A DNA stretch of 64,000 nt from Deltaproteobacteria bacterium (GTDB taxonomy: Bacteria > Myxococcota_A > Polyangia > GCA-2747355 > JADLHG01). Position 1 is the stretch's first letter. Every line of letters starts with the position of its first letter. The stretch covers positions 67,423-131,422 of the forward strand of contig JADLHG010000005.1 in assembly GCA_020848905.1 (NCBI GenBank). The letters are read 5' to 3'. Under the pieces are notes generated by a model. That model had not been told where the DNA came from. It ran no database searches and saw nothing but the letters and a program-made list of their open reading frames with translations. Shown piece after piece: positions 15,453 through 25,529 of this stretch. The position numbers were made by a program, and so were the translations under genes.

Positions 15453-17515
15453 AGCAGGAGACGAGCCTGCCCGCGACGGGCGAGCGCGCCGATGACGGCG
15501 CAGCCCCGGTACCCTTCAGCCTGCGCTGGCACCGGGTGCGGATCGGCATCACGGTCCTGCTCACGCTCGGCGCGTTCGCGCTCGTCGGGCGGCGAGCCTA
15601 CCGGCTGCAAGTCGAAGAGACCGGACGGCTGCGCGGCATGGCCGAGCAGCAGTACCTGAAGGAGATCGAGCTCCCTCCGCGACGCGGGACGATCCTGGAC
15701 CGGCACGGGGCGCCGCTCGCGGTGAGCGTCGACGTGGACTCGATTTACGCCAACCCGCGCATGGTGGGCGAGCAGGCGCCGGTGGTGGCGAAGAAGCTGG
15801 CCGAGCTCCTCGAGCTTCCCACGAGCACGGTGGCGACGCAGCTCGCGTCCCCGCGCTTCTTCGCCTGGATCAAGCGCCGCGTCCCGCCGCAGGTTGCGAA
15901 GCGGGTCCGCGAGGCGAAGCTGCGCGGCGTGTTCCTCACCCAGGAGAGCCGACGCTACTACCCTAACCACGGGCTGGGGAGCACGGTGGTCGGCTTCGCG
16001 GGCGCCGACGCGCGCGGCCTCGAGGGGGTGGAGCTGGCCTACGACGCCTGGCTGCGGGGCAGCCGGCTGCGCGTGGCGGGGCTGCGCGACGCGCTCGGTC
16101 GTCGCGTCTTCTCGGAGGGGACCACCGAGCAGTCCACGGGGGGCCACGACGTGGTGCTCACGCTGGACAAGCTGATCCAGTTCGAGACCGAGCGCGCGCT
16201 CGCGGTGGCGGTGAAGGACGTGCGCCCGAACACGGGGTGGGTCGCGGCCGTGGTGATGGACCCGGCGACGGGGGACCTGCTGGCCATGAGCAGCATGCCC
16301 TCGTACGACCCGAATCGCTACGCGCAGGCGAAGCCCGGCGAGCGGCGTAACCGCACCGTGGCCGACGCCTTCGAGCCCGGCTCGACGATGAAGGCCTTCA
16401 GCCTCACGAGCGTGGTCCAGGCGGGGCTGACGCGCGAGGAGGAGCGCATCCACTGCGAGAACGGCCGCTACCGCGTGGGCCGCTACACGATCCACGACGC
16501 GCATCCGCACGGGATCCTCTCGATGGCCGAGGTGTTCCAGAAGTCCTCGAACATCGGCACGGCCAAGCTGGCCTTCCGCCTGGGCAAGCAGCGGCTCTAC
16601 GACGCGCTCAAGGGCTTCGGCTTCGGCGAGCGGACCGGCCTCGACCTCCCTGGCGAGCGGGTGGGGATCCTGCGCCCCCCCACGCGCTGGGCCAACATCA
16701 CGCTGACCAACGTGGCGTTCGGGCAGGGGGTCACCACCACGATGCTGCACCTCGCGCGAGCGCTCTCGGCGCTGGGCAACGACGGCAAGCTGATGCGACC
16801 CCGGCTGGTGACGCGCATCCGCCACGGCAAGGGGCACACGGTGCGCGAGTTCCCCGTCGAGGGACGGCAGATCCTGGCCCCCGCGGTGGCGCAGCGCATG
16901 CGTCGCATCATGGTGGGGGTCACCGAGAAGGGCGGCACCGGGACCGACGCGGCGCTCGAGCGCTACACCGTCGCCGGCAAGACGGGGACGGCGCAGAAGG
17001 TGGACCCCGTCACGGGGACCTACTCCTCGGACCGCTGGGTCTCGTCGTTCATGGGGCTCGTTCCCGCGTCCAGGCCACGCCTGGCCATCGTGGTCGTGAT
17101 CAACGAGCCGGCCGGGGTCAAGCACTACGGCGGCGAGGTGGCGGGGCCGGTCTTCAAACAGATCGCGCAGCAGGCCCTCCACTACCTGGGCGTGCAACCC
17201 GACAAGGACGCCGCGGTGGCGAAGAAGGACCGGTCGAAGGATCCGGCGAAGCAGAAGCCGACCGCGAAGGAGGCGCCGACGCCGGAGGGGCCCGCCGAGG
17301 AGGAGAGCGACTCCCCGGAGGGGGCGGCGGAGGGCCCACAGGTCACGGTGCCGGACTTCACCGGGTTGAGCCTGGCGGAGACGATCCGCCTGGCGCGGCA
17401 GAGCGGGCTGCGCCTCGAGGTACGCGGCGGGGGCAGGGCCACGGCGCAGAGCCCGGGACCCGGTCCGGCGCCCCGACAGACGGTCTGTCGCGTTTCCTTC
17501 CGGCCGCCGGGGTAG
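15449..17515 (+). CDS. ftsI: Septal peptidoglycan transpeptidase (PBP3-type) with C-terminal PASTA domain
   Basis: 688 residues. FtsI crosslinks septal peptidoglycan in the periplasm together with FtsW. One membrane anchor lies near residues 29-47. The class B dimerisation domain begins at RRGTILDRHGAPLAVS. The transpeptidase domain has S312-T-M-K (nucleophile Ser), S366-S-N and K511-T-G. After a Lys/Pro/Glu-rich linker (about residues 590-625) comes a single PASTA-like module (VTVPDFTGLSLAETIRLARQ), a feature more familiar from Gram-positive PBP2x/SpoVD but also found in some delta-type proteobacteria. It overlaps ftsL by 4 bases. Confidence 0.95.
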   Translation: MKQETSLPATGERADDGAAPVPFSLRWHRVRIGITVLLTLGAFALVGRRAYRLQVEETGRLRGMAEQQYLKEIELPPRRGTILDRHGAPLAVSVDVDSIYANPRMVGEQAPVVAKKLAELLELPTSTVATQLASPRFFAWIKRRVPPQVAKRVREAKLRGVFLTQESRRYYPNHGLGSTVVGFAGADARGLEGVELAYDAWLRGSRLRVAGLRDALGRRVFSEGTTEQSTGGHDVVLTLDKLIQFETERALAVAVKDVRPNTGWVAAVVMDPATGDLLAMSSMPSYDPNRYAQAKPGERRNRTVADAFEPGSTMKAFSLTSVVQAGLTREEERIHCENGRYRVGRYTIHDAHPHGILSMAEVFQKSSNIGTAKLAFRLGKQRLYDALKGFGFGERTGLDLPGERVGILRPPTRWANITLTNVAFGQGVTTTMLHLARALSALGNDGKLMRPRLVTRIRHGKGHTVREFPVEGRQILAPAVAQRMRRIMVGVTEKGGTGTDAALERYTVAGKTGTAQKVDPVTGTYSSDRWVSSFMGLVPASRPRLAIVVVINEPAGVKHYGGEVAGPVFKQIAQQALHYLGVQPDKDAAVAKKDRSKDPAKQKPTAKEAPTPEGPAEEESDSPEGAAEGPQVTVPDFTGLSLAETIRLARQSGLRLEVRGGGRATAQSPGPGPAPRQTVCRVSFRPPG

Positions 17516-17539
17516 TAAGAAGAGGAAGGAAGCGCCCCG

Positions 17540-19057
17540 ATGTCTGAACGCCCAGCCGCCACCCGCACGCTCGGCTCGCTGCTCCCCGAATGGACGGCGG
17601 CGGGGGCGCCTTTTGCGCAGCTGCCCATCTCGGGCGTCACCGACGACTCGCGCGCCGTGAAGCCGGGGCATTGCTTCGTCGCGCTCAAGGGGCTGACGGT
17701 GGACGGGCACGCCTTCGCCGAGGCCGCGGTGGCCGCCGGCGCGGTGGCGGTCGTCGCGTCGCGCCCCCTCGAGCTCGGCGTGCCGTGCGTCGTGGTCCAG
17801 GACCCGGCGCGGGCGCTCGGGCTCGCGGCGAGTCGCCTCCTCGGAGAGCCGGCGCGCAAGCTGACCCTCGTCGGCATCACGGGGACGAACGGCAAGACCA
17901 CCACGACGTATCTGCTCGAGGCGATCCTGGCCGCGGCGGGCCGGCGACCCGGCGTGGTGGGGACGGTGAGCTACCGCTTCGGCGGCACGGTCGAGCCGGC
18001 CCCCTTCACGACGCCGACTCCCGTCGCGCTCCACGGCGTCCTCGGGCGCATGGTCGAGGCCGGCTGCACCGACGCGGTGATGGAGGTGTCGTCGCACGCG
18101 CTCGACCTCGGTCGCGTCTGGGGGTGCGAGTTCCAGGTGGCCGCCTTCACGCACCTGACCCAGGACCATCTGGACCTGCACGGCAACATGGAGGCCTATC
18201 TGGCCGCGAAGGCGCTCCTCTTCCGCAGACACCTGCGCGCCGGAGGCACGGCGGTGGTGAACGTGGACGGCGGCGGCGCCGAGAGCATCGTGCGCGAGGT
18301 ACGGAGCCGCGCGGACGTGACGCTCCTCCGCTGCAGCACGCGCGGGGCTGAGGCCGAGGCGACGCTCGAGGACCTGCGCTACGACGTGGACGGCCTGTCG
18401 GCGCGCCTGGTCGTGCGGGGCACATCGGTCCCGCTGAGATCCCCCCTCGTCGGCACGTACAACGCGGAGAACGTGCTGCTCGCGGCGGCGTGCGCGCAGG
18501 CGCTCGGCGTCTCGCTCGAGACGATCGCGCGCGGGGTCGCCGCGCTGAAGGGCGTCCCCGGGCGACTCGAACGCGTCGAGGGAGCCCCGGGCTTCGCGAT
18601 CCTCGTGGACTACGCGCACACGCCGGACGCCCTCGAGCGCGCGATGGCCGTGCTGCGCCCGCTCTGCGCGGGGCGCCTGATCGTCGTCTTCGGCTGCGGC
18701 GGAGACCGCGACCGCACCAAGCGCCCGCTCATGGGCCGAGCCGCCGCGCGCGACGCCGACCTCGCCGTCGTGACCTCCGACAACCCGCGCACCGAGGACC
18801 CGCTGGCGATCGTCGAGGAGGTCCTCGGCGGCGTGCGCCGCGAACCGATCCCGGCGCTCTCCTCGCTCGAGGGGAGGCGCGGCTATCTCGTCGAGCCGGA
18901 CCGCCGCAAGGCCATCTTCGCCGCGGTGACCGCGGCGCGTGAGGGCGACATCGTGCTCATCGCCGGCAAGGGGCACGAGGACTACCAGATCCTCGGCAAG
19001 CAGAAGATCCACTTCGACGACCGGGAAGAGGCCCGCGAGGCCTTGAAGGCGCGATGA
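17540..19057 (+). CDS. murE: UDP-MurNAc-L-Ala-D-Glu:meso-diaminopimelate ligase
   Basis: 505 residues. MurE adds the third amino acid to the peptidoglycan precursor in the cytosol. The ATP loop GITGTNGKTTTT (K119), the substrate-site SSHALDL and the C-terminal-domain motif D414-N-P-R are visible; DNPR is the signature of meso-diaminopimelate specificity as opposed to lysine. That fits the diaminopimelate pathway gene lysA at the left edge. A ribosome site GAGGAAGGA precedes the ATG. It overlaps murF by 4 bases. Confidence 0.97.
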   Translation: MSERPAATRTLGSLLPEWTAAGAPFAQLPISGVTDDSRAVKPGHCFVALKGLTVDGHAFAEAAVAAGAVAVVASRPLELGVPCVVVQDPARALGLAASRLLGEPARKLTLVGITGTNGKTTTTYLLEAILAAAGRRPGVVGTVSYRFGGTVEPAPFTTPTPVALHGVLGRMVEAGCTDAVMEVSSHALDLGRVWGCEFQVAAFTHLTQDHLDLHGNMEAYLAAKALLFRRHLRAGGTAVVNVDGGGAESIVREVRSRADVTLLRCSTRGAEAEATLEDLRYDVDGLSARLVVRGTSVPLRSPLVGTYNAENVLLAAACAQALGVSLETIARGVAALKGVPGRLERVEGAPGFAILVDYAHTPDALERAMAVLRPLCAGRLIVVFGCGGDRDRTKRPLMGRAAARDADLAVVTSDNPRTEDPLAIVEEVLGGVRREPIPALSSLEGRRGYLVEPDRRKAIFAAVTAAREGDIVLIAGKGHEDYQILGKQKIHFDDREEAREALKAR

Positions 19058-20493
19058 GCTGCATTCGCTTCACGCTCGCCGAGGCGGCGCGCAGCTGCGG
19101 GGGGACCCTCGTGGGGGCCGAGGGGCGCGAGGGAGAGACCTTCCGGGGTCTCTCCACCGACACCCGCTCACTCGAGCGCGGGCAGGCCTTTGTCGCGCTC
19201 GTCGGCGACCGCTTCGACGGGCACGACTACCTGCCGCGGGCGGTCGAGCTGGGCGCCGCGCTGCTGGTCGTCGAGAAGGAGGTCGCGCCGCCGTCGCACG
19301 CTCCCGTCCCGCTGCTGCGCGTCGCGAACACGCGCCTCGCGCTGGGTTCCCTGGCGCGCGCCTGGCGCGACGCGGTGGGCCGCACGGTGGTGGCGATCAC
19401 CGGCTCGATGGGCAAGACGACCACCAAGGAGCTGACGCGGCAGGTCGTCGCCACCCTCGGCGCGACCCAGGCCACGGCCGGCAACCTGAACAACGACATC
19501 GGCCTGCCGCTGACCCTCTGCGGCCTGGAGCAGGAGACGCGCTACCTGGTCGTGGAGCTCGGGATGAACGCCCCGGGCGAGATCGCGTACCTCACGGGCC
19601 TCTGCCGCCCCGACGTCGCGGTCGTGACCAATGTGGCTCCCGTGCACGTGGAAGGGCTCGGCAGCCTCGAGGCGATCGGCCGCGAGAAGGGGGCCATCTT
19701 CGGCGGTCTCACGGCGTCGGAGGGAGCCCGGCCGGAGTGGGCCATCCTCCCCGCCGGAGAGGGCCTGCTCACCGCGTCGGTAGCGAGCGTCCCGCGCGCG
19801 CGCCAGCTCCGCTTCGGCACCGCGACCGAGGCCGACGTGCGCCTGGTCTCGACGGAGAGCGCGGGCGTGGCGGGGACCCGGGTTGCGCTCGAGGTGCGGG
19901 GGGAGCGCCTCGAGTTCCTGCTCCCACTCGCCGGGCGGCACAACGCGCTGAACGCTGCTGCCGCAGCCGCGGTCGGAGTCGCCCTCGGCGCGCCGACGGA
20001 GGCCATCGGTCGCGCGCTGGCCGAGGCGCCGCGGCTCCACCACCGGTCGGTGCTCGCCCGCATCGGCCCGTGGCAGGTCCTCGACGACTGCTACAACGCG
20101 AACCCGGAGGCGATGAAGGCCGCGCTCGGGACCTTGGCCGAGCTGGCACAAGAAGCGCCGGCCTTCGCCGTGCTCGGCGAAATGCGCGAGCTCGGGGACG
20201 AGGCCGAGGCGTTCCATCACGAGGTGGGACGTCACGCCGCCGGGTGCGGGCTCGCGGGCCTCGTGACCGTCGGGCCCCGCGCCCACGCCCTCGCGGAAGG
20301 GGCGCGCCAGGCCGGCATGCCCGCCGCGCGCATCGTGGAGGCGGCCGACGCGGAGGAGGCGGCCCGCGTCGTGACCGAACGCCTCTCCCCGAACGGGTGG
20401 CTCCTCGTGAAGGCATCCCGTGGCGCCCAGCTCGAACGCGTGATCGACGCCCTCCGCCGCACCGTCGGCGAAGACGTCGTCGCCCCATCGTAG
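19054..20493 (+). CDS. murF: UDP-MurNAc-tripeptide:D-Ala-D-Ala ligase
   Basis: 479 residues. MurF adds the D-Ala-D-Ala dipeptide made by Ddl to the UDP-MurNAc-tripeptide. Visible are the N-terminal substrate-binding motif [16 protein letters not shown], the ATP loop [13 protein letters not shown] (K121), [15 protein letters not shown] and [16 protein letters not shown], all characteristic of MurF. It is translationally coupled to murE (ATGA overlap) and followed by mraY after a 25-base gap. Confidence 0.97.
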   Translation: MSCIRFTLAEAARSCGGTLVGAEGREGETFRGLSTDTRSLERGQAFVALVGDRFDGHDYLPRAVELGAALLVVEKEVAPPSHAPVPLLRVANTRLALGSLARAWRDAVGRTVVAITGSMGKTTTKELTRQVVATLGATQATAGNLNNDIGLPLTLCGLEQETRYLVVELGMNAPGEIAYLTGLCRPDVAVVTNVAPVHVEGLGSLEAIGREKGAIFGGLTASEGARPEWAILPAGEGLLTASVASVPRARQLRFGTATEADVRLVSTESAGVAGTRVALEVRGERLEFLLPLAGRHNALNAAAAAAVGVALGAPTEAIGRALAEAPRLHHRSVLARIGPWQVLDDCYNANPEAMKAALGTLAELAQEAPAFAVLGEMRELGDEAEAFHHEVGRHAAGCGLAGLVTVGPRAHALAEGARQAGMPAARIVEAADAEEAARVVTERLSPNGWLLVKASRGAQLERVIDALRRTVGEDVVAPS

Positions 20494-20518
20494 TAGGACG
20501 AAGAGAGACCGCGCGCGC

Positions 20519-21634
20519 ATGCTGCTGCACCTGCTCTATCCGCTTCGTCGCTTCCGGGGGCTGAGCTGGCTCAACGTCGTGCGCTATCCGTCGACGCGCA
20601 TCATCGCCTCGACGCTGACCGCGATGCTCATGAGCTTTCTCCTCGGGCCGTGGTTCATCCGCAAGCTCCAGTCGCGCCAGATCGGCCAGACGATCCGCGA
20701 GGACGGGCCCCAGACGCACAAGAAGAAGGCCGGCACCCCCACCATGGGCGGGAGCCTCATCCTCCTCTCGCTCGTCATTCCGACCTTCCTCTGGTGCGAC
20801 CTGCACGACCGGCTGGTCTGGCTCACCCTGGCGGTCACGGTGGGCTACGGCGCGATCGGCTTTCTCGACGACTCGCTGAAGCTCCGCTTCAAGAACAGCA
20901 AGGGCCTCCCCGGCAAGCTCAAGATGCTCGGCCAGTTCGTGATCGGCGGCGCCGCGGTGGCCTACATGATCTACGGCGACGCGCTCCCCGAGGCCGTGCG
21001 GCTGCGCTTCGCCCTGCCGTTCGTCAACTTCGACCGGCACCCGCTCGTGCTCCCCGCCGCGCTCTACTTCGTCCTCGGCCTGATCGTGGTGGTGGGCAGC
21101 TCGAACGCGGTGAACCTCACCGACGGGCTGGACGGCCTCGCCATCGGTCCGGTGATCATCTGCGCCGCGACCTTCCTCGTCCTCTCCTACGCGGCGGGCA
21201 CCGTGCTCGACAAGTTCAACATCGCCGACTACCTCAACATCCCCCACATCGCCGGCGCCTCGGAGCTGGCCATCTACTGCGGCGCGATGGTCGGCTCGGG
21301 GGTGGGCTTCCTCTGGTACAACACCTACCCGGCCTCGGTCTTCATGGGAGACGTGGGGTCGCTCTCCCTCGGCGGCGGCCTCGGCATGCTGGCCCTGCTC
21401 ACCAAGAACGAGCTGGTCTGGGTCGTGCTCGGCGGGGTCTTCGTCCTCGAGGCCGTCTCCGTGATGGTGCAGGTGCTGTCGTTCAAGCTCACCGGGAAGC
21501 GCGTCTTCAAGATGGCCCCGATCCACCACCACTTCGAGCTCAAGGGGTGGGCCGAGCCCAAGGTGATCGTCCGCTTCTGGATCATCTCGATCATGCTGGC
21601 CCTCGTCGCGCTGGCGACGCTCAAGCTGAGGTAG
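20519..21634 (+). CDS. mraY: Phospho-MurNAc-pentapeptide transferase (lipid I synthase)
   Basis: 371 residues, an integral membrane enzyme with about ten membrane segments. It moves phospho-MurNAc-pentapeptide to undecaprenyl phosphate, forming lipid I. Diagnostic motifs: [33 protein letters not shown] (the catalytic acidic pair), [34 protein letters not shown] and [15 protein letters not shown] near the C-terminus. The start is an ATG with an AGGACGAAGAGAG region upstream. murD begins 4 bases after its stop. Confidence 0.98.
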   Translation: MLLHLLYPLRRFRGLSWLNVVRYPSTRIIASTLTAMLMSFLLGPWFIRKLQSRQIGQTIREDGPQTHKKKAGTPTMGGSLILLSLVIPTFLWCDLHDRLVWLTLAVTVGYGAIGFLDDSLKLRFKNSKGLPGKLKMLGQFVIGGAAVAYMIYGDALPEAVRLRFALPFVNFDRHPLVLPAALYFVLGLIVVVGSSNAVNLTDGLDGLAIGPVIICAATFLVLSYAAGTVLDKFNIADYLNIPHIAGASELAIYCGAMVGSGVGFLWYNTYPASVFMGDVGSLSLGGGLGMLALLTKNELVWVVLGGVFVLEAVSVMVQVLSFKLTGKRVFKMAPIHHHFELKGWAEPKVIVRFWIISIMLALVALATLKLR

Positions 21635-21638
21635 CGTC

Positions 21639-22997
21639 ATGGAGCTCACGGGTAAACGCGTGCTCGTCGTCGGTCTCGGCCGCTCCGGCACGGCTGCCGC
21701 ACGCCTCTGCGCGAGGAGGGGCGCCCGGGTCACGGTCACCGACCAGCGGAGCGAGGGGGCGCTCTCCGACGCGGTCGCCGCGCTCGGCGGCTGCGCCACG
21801 CTCGAGCTCGGCGGACACCGCGAAGCGAGCTTCACGGGAGCCGAGCTGATCGTGCTCAGCCCCGGGGTCCCGCCCATCCCCGAGCTCGAGGCCGCGCGCC
21901 GCGCCGGAGTCCCCGTGATCGGCGAGATCGAGCTCGCCTATCGCTTCGTCCGCGGCCGCGTGGTGGCCATCACCGGCACGAACGGCAAGTCCACCACCAC
22001 GAGCCTCCTCGGCGCCATGGCGGAGGCCTCCGGCGCCCCCACCTTCTGCGGCGGCAACCTCGGGCAGCCGTTCTGCGAGGCCGTGGACACGCCGGCGGCA
22101 GGTCCGGACGGGCTGCTCGTCCTCGAGCTCTCGAGCTTCCAGCTCGAGACGGTGGAGACCTTCCACGCCCGGGTGGCGCTCCTCCTGAACCTCACCGAGG
22201 ACCACCTGGACCGCTACGCCACCTTCGCCGAGTACCAGGCCGCGAAGGCCCGCATCTTCGAGCGCCAGACGGCGACCGACTTCGCGGTGGTGAACGGCGC
22301 GCCGGACCAGGAGCTCTGCCGCACGCTCGCCCGCGCCTCGAGGGCCCAGCTCCTGACCTTCCGCCTCGACGACGGGCGGGAACCCGGCGCCTGGCCCGAG
22401 GAGGACGCGCTCTGCGTGCGGCTCCCCCGGGGAGAGGTCGAACGCTACCCGCGCTCGCTCCTCGCCCTCGCGGGGCAGCACAACCTGCAGAACGCGCTCG
22501 CGGCGCTGCTCGGCGCGCGGCTCGCCGGGGTGCCGGCCGACGCGTGCACCCGGGCGCTCGAGACCTTCCGCGGGCTGCCGCACCGCATGCAGCTCGTCGG
22601 GGAGACCCGCGGCGTGCGCTACTACAACGACTCGAAGGCCACGAACGTGGGCTCGGTCATCGGCTCGCTCACCGGCTTCGAGCGGCCCGTGGTCCTCATC
22701 GCCGGCGGCAAGGACAAAGGGGGGGACTACGCCCCGCTCGTCCCCGTGCTCGCGGAGGTCTGCCGGCACGCCGTGCTCATCGGCGCCGCGGCGCCGCTCA
22801 TCGAGCGCACCCTGGCCGGGCACCTCCCCTTGCACCACGCGGGGACACTCCCCGAGGCGGTACGCCTCGCCGCGAGCCTGGCCCGGACCGGCGACGCGGT
22901 GATCCTGTCGCCGGCCTGCTCGAGCTACGACATGTTCACGAACTACGAGGAGCGGGGACGCGTCTTCGCCTCCGCCGTGGCGGCCCTTCCCGACTGA
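21639..22997 (+). CDS. murD: UDP-MurNAc-L-Ala:D-glutamate ligase
   Basis: 452 residues. MurD adds D-glutamate to UDP-MurNAc-L-Ala. It has the N-terminal Rossmann motif VLVVGLGRSGTAAA, LSPGVPP, the ATP loop AITGTNGKSTTTSL (K117), LELSSFQLETVE, LNLTEDHLDRY and YNDSKATNVGSV, all typical of MurD. The start lies close to the mraY stop with a short gap. After the stop, 56 bases separate it from ftsW. Confidence 0.97.
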   Translation: MELTGKRVLVVGLGRSGTAAARLCARRGARVTVTDQRSEGALSDAVAALGGCATLELGGHREASFTGAELIVLSPGVPPIPELEAARRAGVPVIGEIELAYRFVRGRVVAITGTNGKSTTTSLLGAMAEASGAPTFCGGNLGQPFCEAVDTPAAGPDGLLVLELSSFQLETVETFHARVALLLNLTEDHLDRYATFAEYQAAKARIFERQTATDFAVVNGAPDQELCRTLARASRAQLLTFRLDDGREPGAWPEEDALCVRLPRGEVERYPRSLLALAGQHNLQNALAALLGARLAGVPADACTRALETFRGLPHRMQLVGETRGVRYYNDSKATNVGSVIGSLTGFERPVVLIAGGKDKGGDYAPLVPVLAEVCRHAVLIGAAAPLIERTLAGHLPLHHAGTLPEAVRLAASLARTGDAVILSPACSSYDMFTNYEERGRVFASAVAALPD

Positions 22998-23053
22998 TTT
23001 TCCACCGCGCTCGCGTAGCGAAAAATTCGCCTCCGTCCCTCGGTGCCGCCAAG

Positions 23054-24415
23054 ATGGGCTCGATGGGAAATCGGCGCATCTCCCCCACGCGCGCACTGCT
23101 CCAGCGGGCCGGTGACCGCCTGCGCGGCCTCCGCCTGCCCAGGCTCCGTCTGCCCGCGCTTCGCCTGCCGCCCCTGCGCCTCCCCTGGCAGAAGGCGCCG
23201 TCGGTGCTCACCGCGGCCCCCCCCGAGGGCGCCCCGCGAGGGCTCGACCTGGTGCTCCTCGGCGCGGCCCTCCTCCTGGTCTGTTTCGGCGCGGTGATGG
23301 TCTACAGCTCGAGCGCGCTCTTCGCCTCGGCCAACTACGGCAACGGGACGTACTTCCTGCGCCGCCACCTGATCTACGCCTTCGCCGGACTGGTGGCGCT
23401 CTACGCCGGCTGGCGCATCGACTACCGGCGCTACGCCCGCTGGGTCTACCCCATCCTCGGGCTCAGCCTCCTGTCGTTGCTCCTCGTCGTGATCCCGGGG
23501 ATCGGCACGCGCGTGGACGGCGCCGTGCGGTGGTTTCGCCTCGGGGGCATCTCGGTCCAGCCCTCCGAGCCGGCCAAGATCGCGCTCGTGATCTACCTCG
23601 CCTACTCGCTGGCGAAGAAGCGCGCGACGATGCGCATCTTCTCGGTCGGCTTTCTACCCCACCTCTGCGTGGCCGGGATGATGGCGCTCCTCATCCTCAA
23701 GCAGCCCGACCTGGGGAGCGCGGGGATCCTGGTGCTCGTGACCCTGCTCCTGCTTTTCGTGGCCGGCACCAAGCTCTCGTACCTGCTCATCTCGCTGCTC
23801 GTCTGCGCCCCGGTGGTCTACCAGCTCATCGTCGGCACCCCGTGGCGCATGCGACGCCTGCTCGCCTTTCTCGACCCGTGGGCCTACCGCCAGGACGCGG
23901 GCTATCAGGTGAGCGAGTCGCTCATCAGCGTCGGCTCCGGGGGGCTCTTCGGACTCGGGCTCGGCGACGGCAAGCAGAAGCTGTTCTTTCTCCCCGCGGC
24001 GCACACGGACTTCATCTTCGCCATCACGGGCGAGGAGCTCGGGCTCCTCGGCGTCCTCGGCGTGATCCTCGCCTTCCTGGTCATCCTGTGGCGCGGCGTC
24101 CGCGCGGCCGTGGGCGCCGCCGACCTCTTCGGCACCTACCTGGCCTTCGGCATCACGGCCATCTTCTCGCTGCAGGCGCTCCTGCACATGACGGTGGTGC
24201 TCGGCATGGTGCCCACCAAGGGGATCACGCTCCCGCTCGTGAGCTACGGCGGGTCGGCCCTGGTCGTGGCCATGTACGGCATGGGGATCCTGCTCAACGT
24301 GGCGGCCCGACACCCCGCCCCGGTCGCGGAGCCTTCACCCGCACAGCCGTCGAGCGCTCGCGGCAGCTCCAACCGTCGTCGTCCGCAGCGCGTCGTCGTC
24401 GCCGATGGGGGTTGA
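23054..24415 (+). CDS. ftsW: Septal lipid II glycosyltransferase FtsW with unusual LRLP-repeat N-terminus
   Basis: 453 residues. SEDS-family polymerase working with FtsI. About ten membrane segments start near residue 66. SEDS motifs include GAVRWFRLGGISVQPSEPAKIALV, LKQPDLGSAGI, LAFLDPWAYRQDAGYQ, AAHTDFIFAITGEELGLLG and KGITLPLVSYGGSALV. The cytoplasmic N-terminal tail is oddly long and holds a repeated motif LRLPxLRLP (about residues 26-46). The ATG used has no good ribosome site; a second ATG three codons later is equally possible. The C-terminus is a basic Ser/Arg tail. Confidence 0.95.
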   Translation: MGSMGNRRISPTRALLQRAGDRLRGLRLPRLRLPALRLPPLRLPWQKAPSVLTAAPPEGAPRGLDLVLLGAALLLVCFGAVMVYSSSALFASANYGNGTYFLRRHLIYAFAGLVALYAGWRIDYRRYARWVYPILGLSLLSLLLVVIPGIGTRVDGAVRWFRLGGISVQPSEPAKIALVIYLAYSLAKKRATMRIFSVGFLPHLCVAGMMALLILKQPDLGSAGILVLVTLLLLFVAGTKLSYLLISLLVCAPVVYQLIVGTPWRMRRLLAFLDPWAYRQDAGYQVSESLISVGSGGLFGLGLGDGKQKLFFLPAAHTDFIFAITGEELGLLGVLGVILAFLVILWRGVRAAVGAADLFGTYLAFGITAIFSLQALLHMTVVLGMVPTKGITLPLVSYGGSALVVAMYGMGILLNVAARHPAPVAEPSPAQPSSARGSSNRRRPQRVVVADGG

Positions 24416-24437
24416 CCCGGAAGGAGGGAGTCCGCCC

Positions 24438-25529
24438 TTGCGGGTGGCGATCGCGGGGGGCGGGACCGGGGGGCACGTCTTCCCCGCGCTCGCCGTGGCC
24501 GAGGAGCTCCTGGCCCGCGCTCCCGGCAGCGAGGTGCTCTTCGTGGGCAGCTCCGGGGGACTCGAGGAGCGCCTGATCCCGGCGCACGGCTACCGCCTCG
24601 AGCTGCTGAAGGTCGGCAAGCTGAAGGGAGCGAGCTCGGTCGTCCGGATGCGCACGCTGGCCGGGCTTCCCGGCGCGCTCGCGCGAGCGCTCGGCATCCT
24701 GCGACGCTTCGACCCGCAGGTGCTGGTCGGCGTGGGGGGCTTCGCCTCGGGGCCCATGGCTCTGGCCGCGTGGCTCCGCCACTGTCCCGTGGTGCTCCTC
24801 GAGCAGAACGCCATCCCGGGGCTGACCAACCGCGTCCTGGCGCGGCTCGCGAGCCGCGTGGTGGTCAGCTTCGCCGAGGCCACGGCACGCTTTCCCCGAG
24901 GCAGGGCCGTGCTCCTCGGCAATCCGCTCCGGCGCCCCCTCGTCGCGGCGCTCGCGCGCTCGGGTCCGCCCCACGGCGCGCCGCGCAGCCTGCTCGTGCT
25001 CGGCGGGAGCCAGGGGGCCCGCCGCGTCAACGAGCTGATGGTCGCCGCTGCGCCGGCCATCTTCCGGGTCCACCCGGGGCTCCGCCTGGTGCATCAGACC
25101 GGGGCCGCTGACGAGACCTGGGTCGCCGAGCGCTACCGAGAGGCGAAGCTCTCGGTCGAGGTGCGCCCCTTCATCGACGACGTCGCCGCCGCCTACCGCG
25201 AGGCAAATCTGGTAATCAGTCGCGCGGGGGCCACGACCTGCGCCGAGCTCTGCCTCGCCGGCAAGCCGGCGCTGCTCGTCCCCTACCCCTTCGCCGCCGA
25301 CGACCACCAGCGCGCCAACGCCCGCGCGCTCGAGAGCACCGGCGGCGCCCTGGTCCTGTCGCAGCAGGAGCTCGAGCCGGCGCAGCTCGCGGACGAAGTG
25401 ATCCGCCTCTTCAGCGACCCGCAGCTCCTTCTGCGGATGGGCGCGGCCCTGCGCACCGCCGCCCGGCCCGACGCGGCGGCCCGCGTGGTGGCCCTCCTCG
25501 AGGAGCTGGTCTATCATCCCGCGCCATGA
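24438..25529 (+). CDS. murG: UDP-GlcNAc:lipid I N-acetylglucosamine transferase
   Basis: About 363 residues. MurG converts lipid I to lipid II at the inner face of the membrane. Motifs: [20 protein letters not shown] (N-terminal donor loop), [49 protein letters not shown] and [24 protein letters not shown]. The start is set at TTG because AAGGAGGGAG lies 7 bases upstream and the protein then begins LRVAIAGGG, like relatives. An ATG at 24405 would add 11 residues and overlap ftsW by 11 bases but has no ribosome site. It overlaps murC by 4 bases. Confidence 0.96.
   Translation: MRVAIAGGGTGGHVFPALAVAEELLARAPGSEVLFVGSSGGLEERLIPAHGYRLELLKVGKLKGASSVVRMRTLAGLPGALARALGILRRFDPQVLVGVGGFASGPMALAAWLRHCPVVLLEQNAIPGLTNRVLARLASRVVVSFAEATARFPRGRAVLLGNPLRRPLVAALARSGPPHGAPRSLLVLGGSQGARRVNELMVAAAPAIFRVHPGLRLVHQTGAADETWVAERYREAKLSVEVRPFIDDVAAAYREANLVISRAGATTCAELCLAGKPALLVPYPFAADDHQRANARALESTGGALVLSQQELEPAQLADEVIRLFSDPQLLLRMGAALRTAARPDAAARVVALLEELVYHPAP

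Noticed and set aside
15185-19012. 1275-codon open frame antisense to ftsI and murE
   Set aside because: Both genes on the plus strand show full catalytic motifs; the antisense frame is low-complexity Arg/His/Ala.
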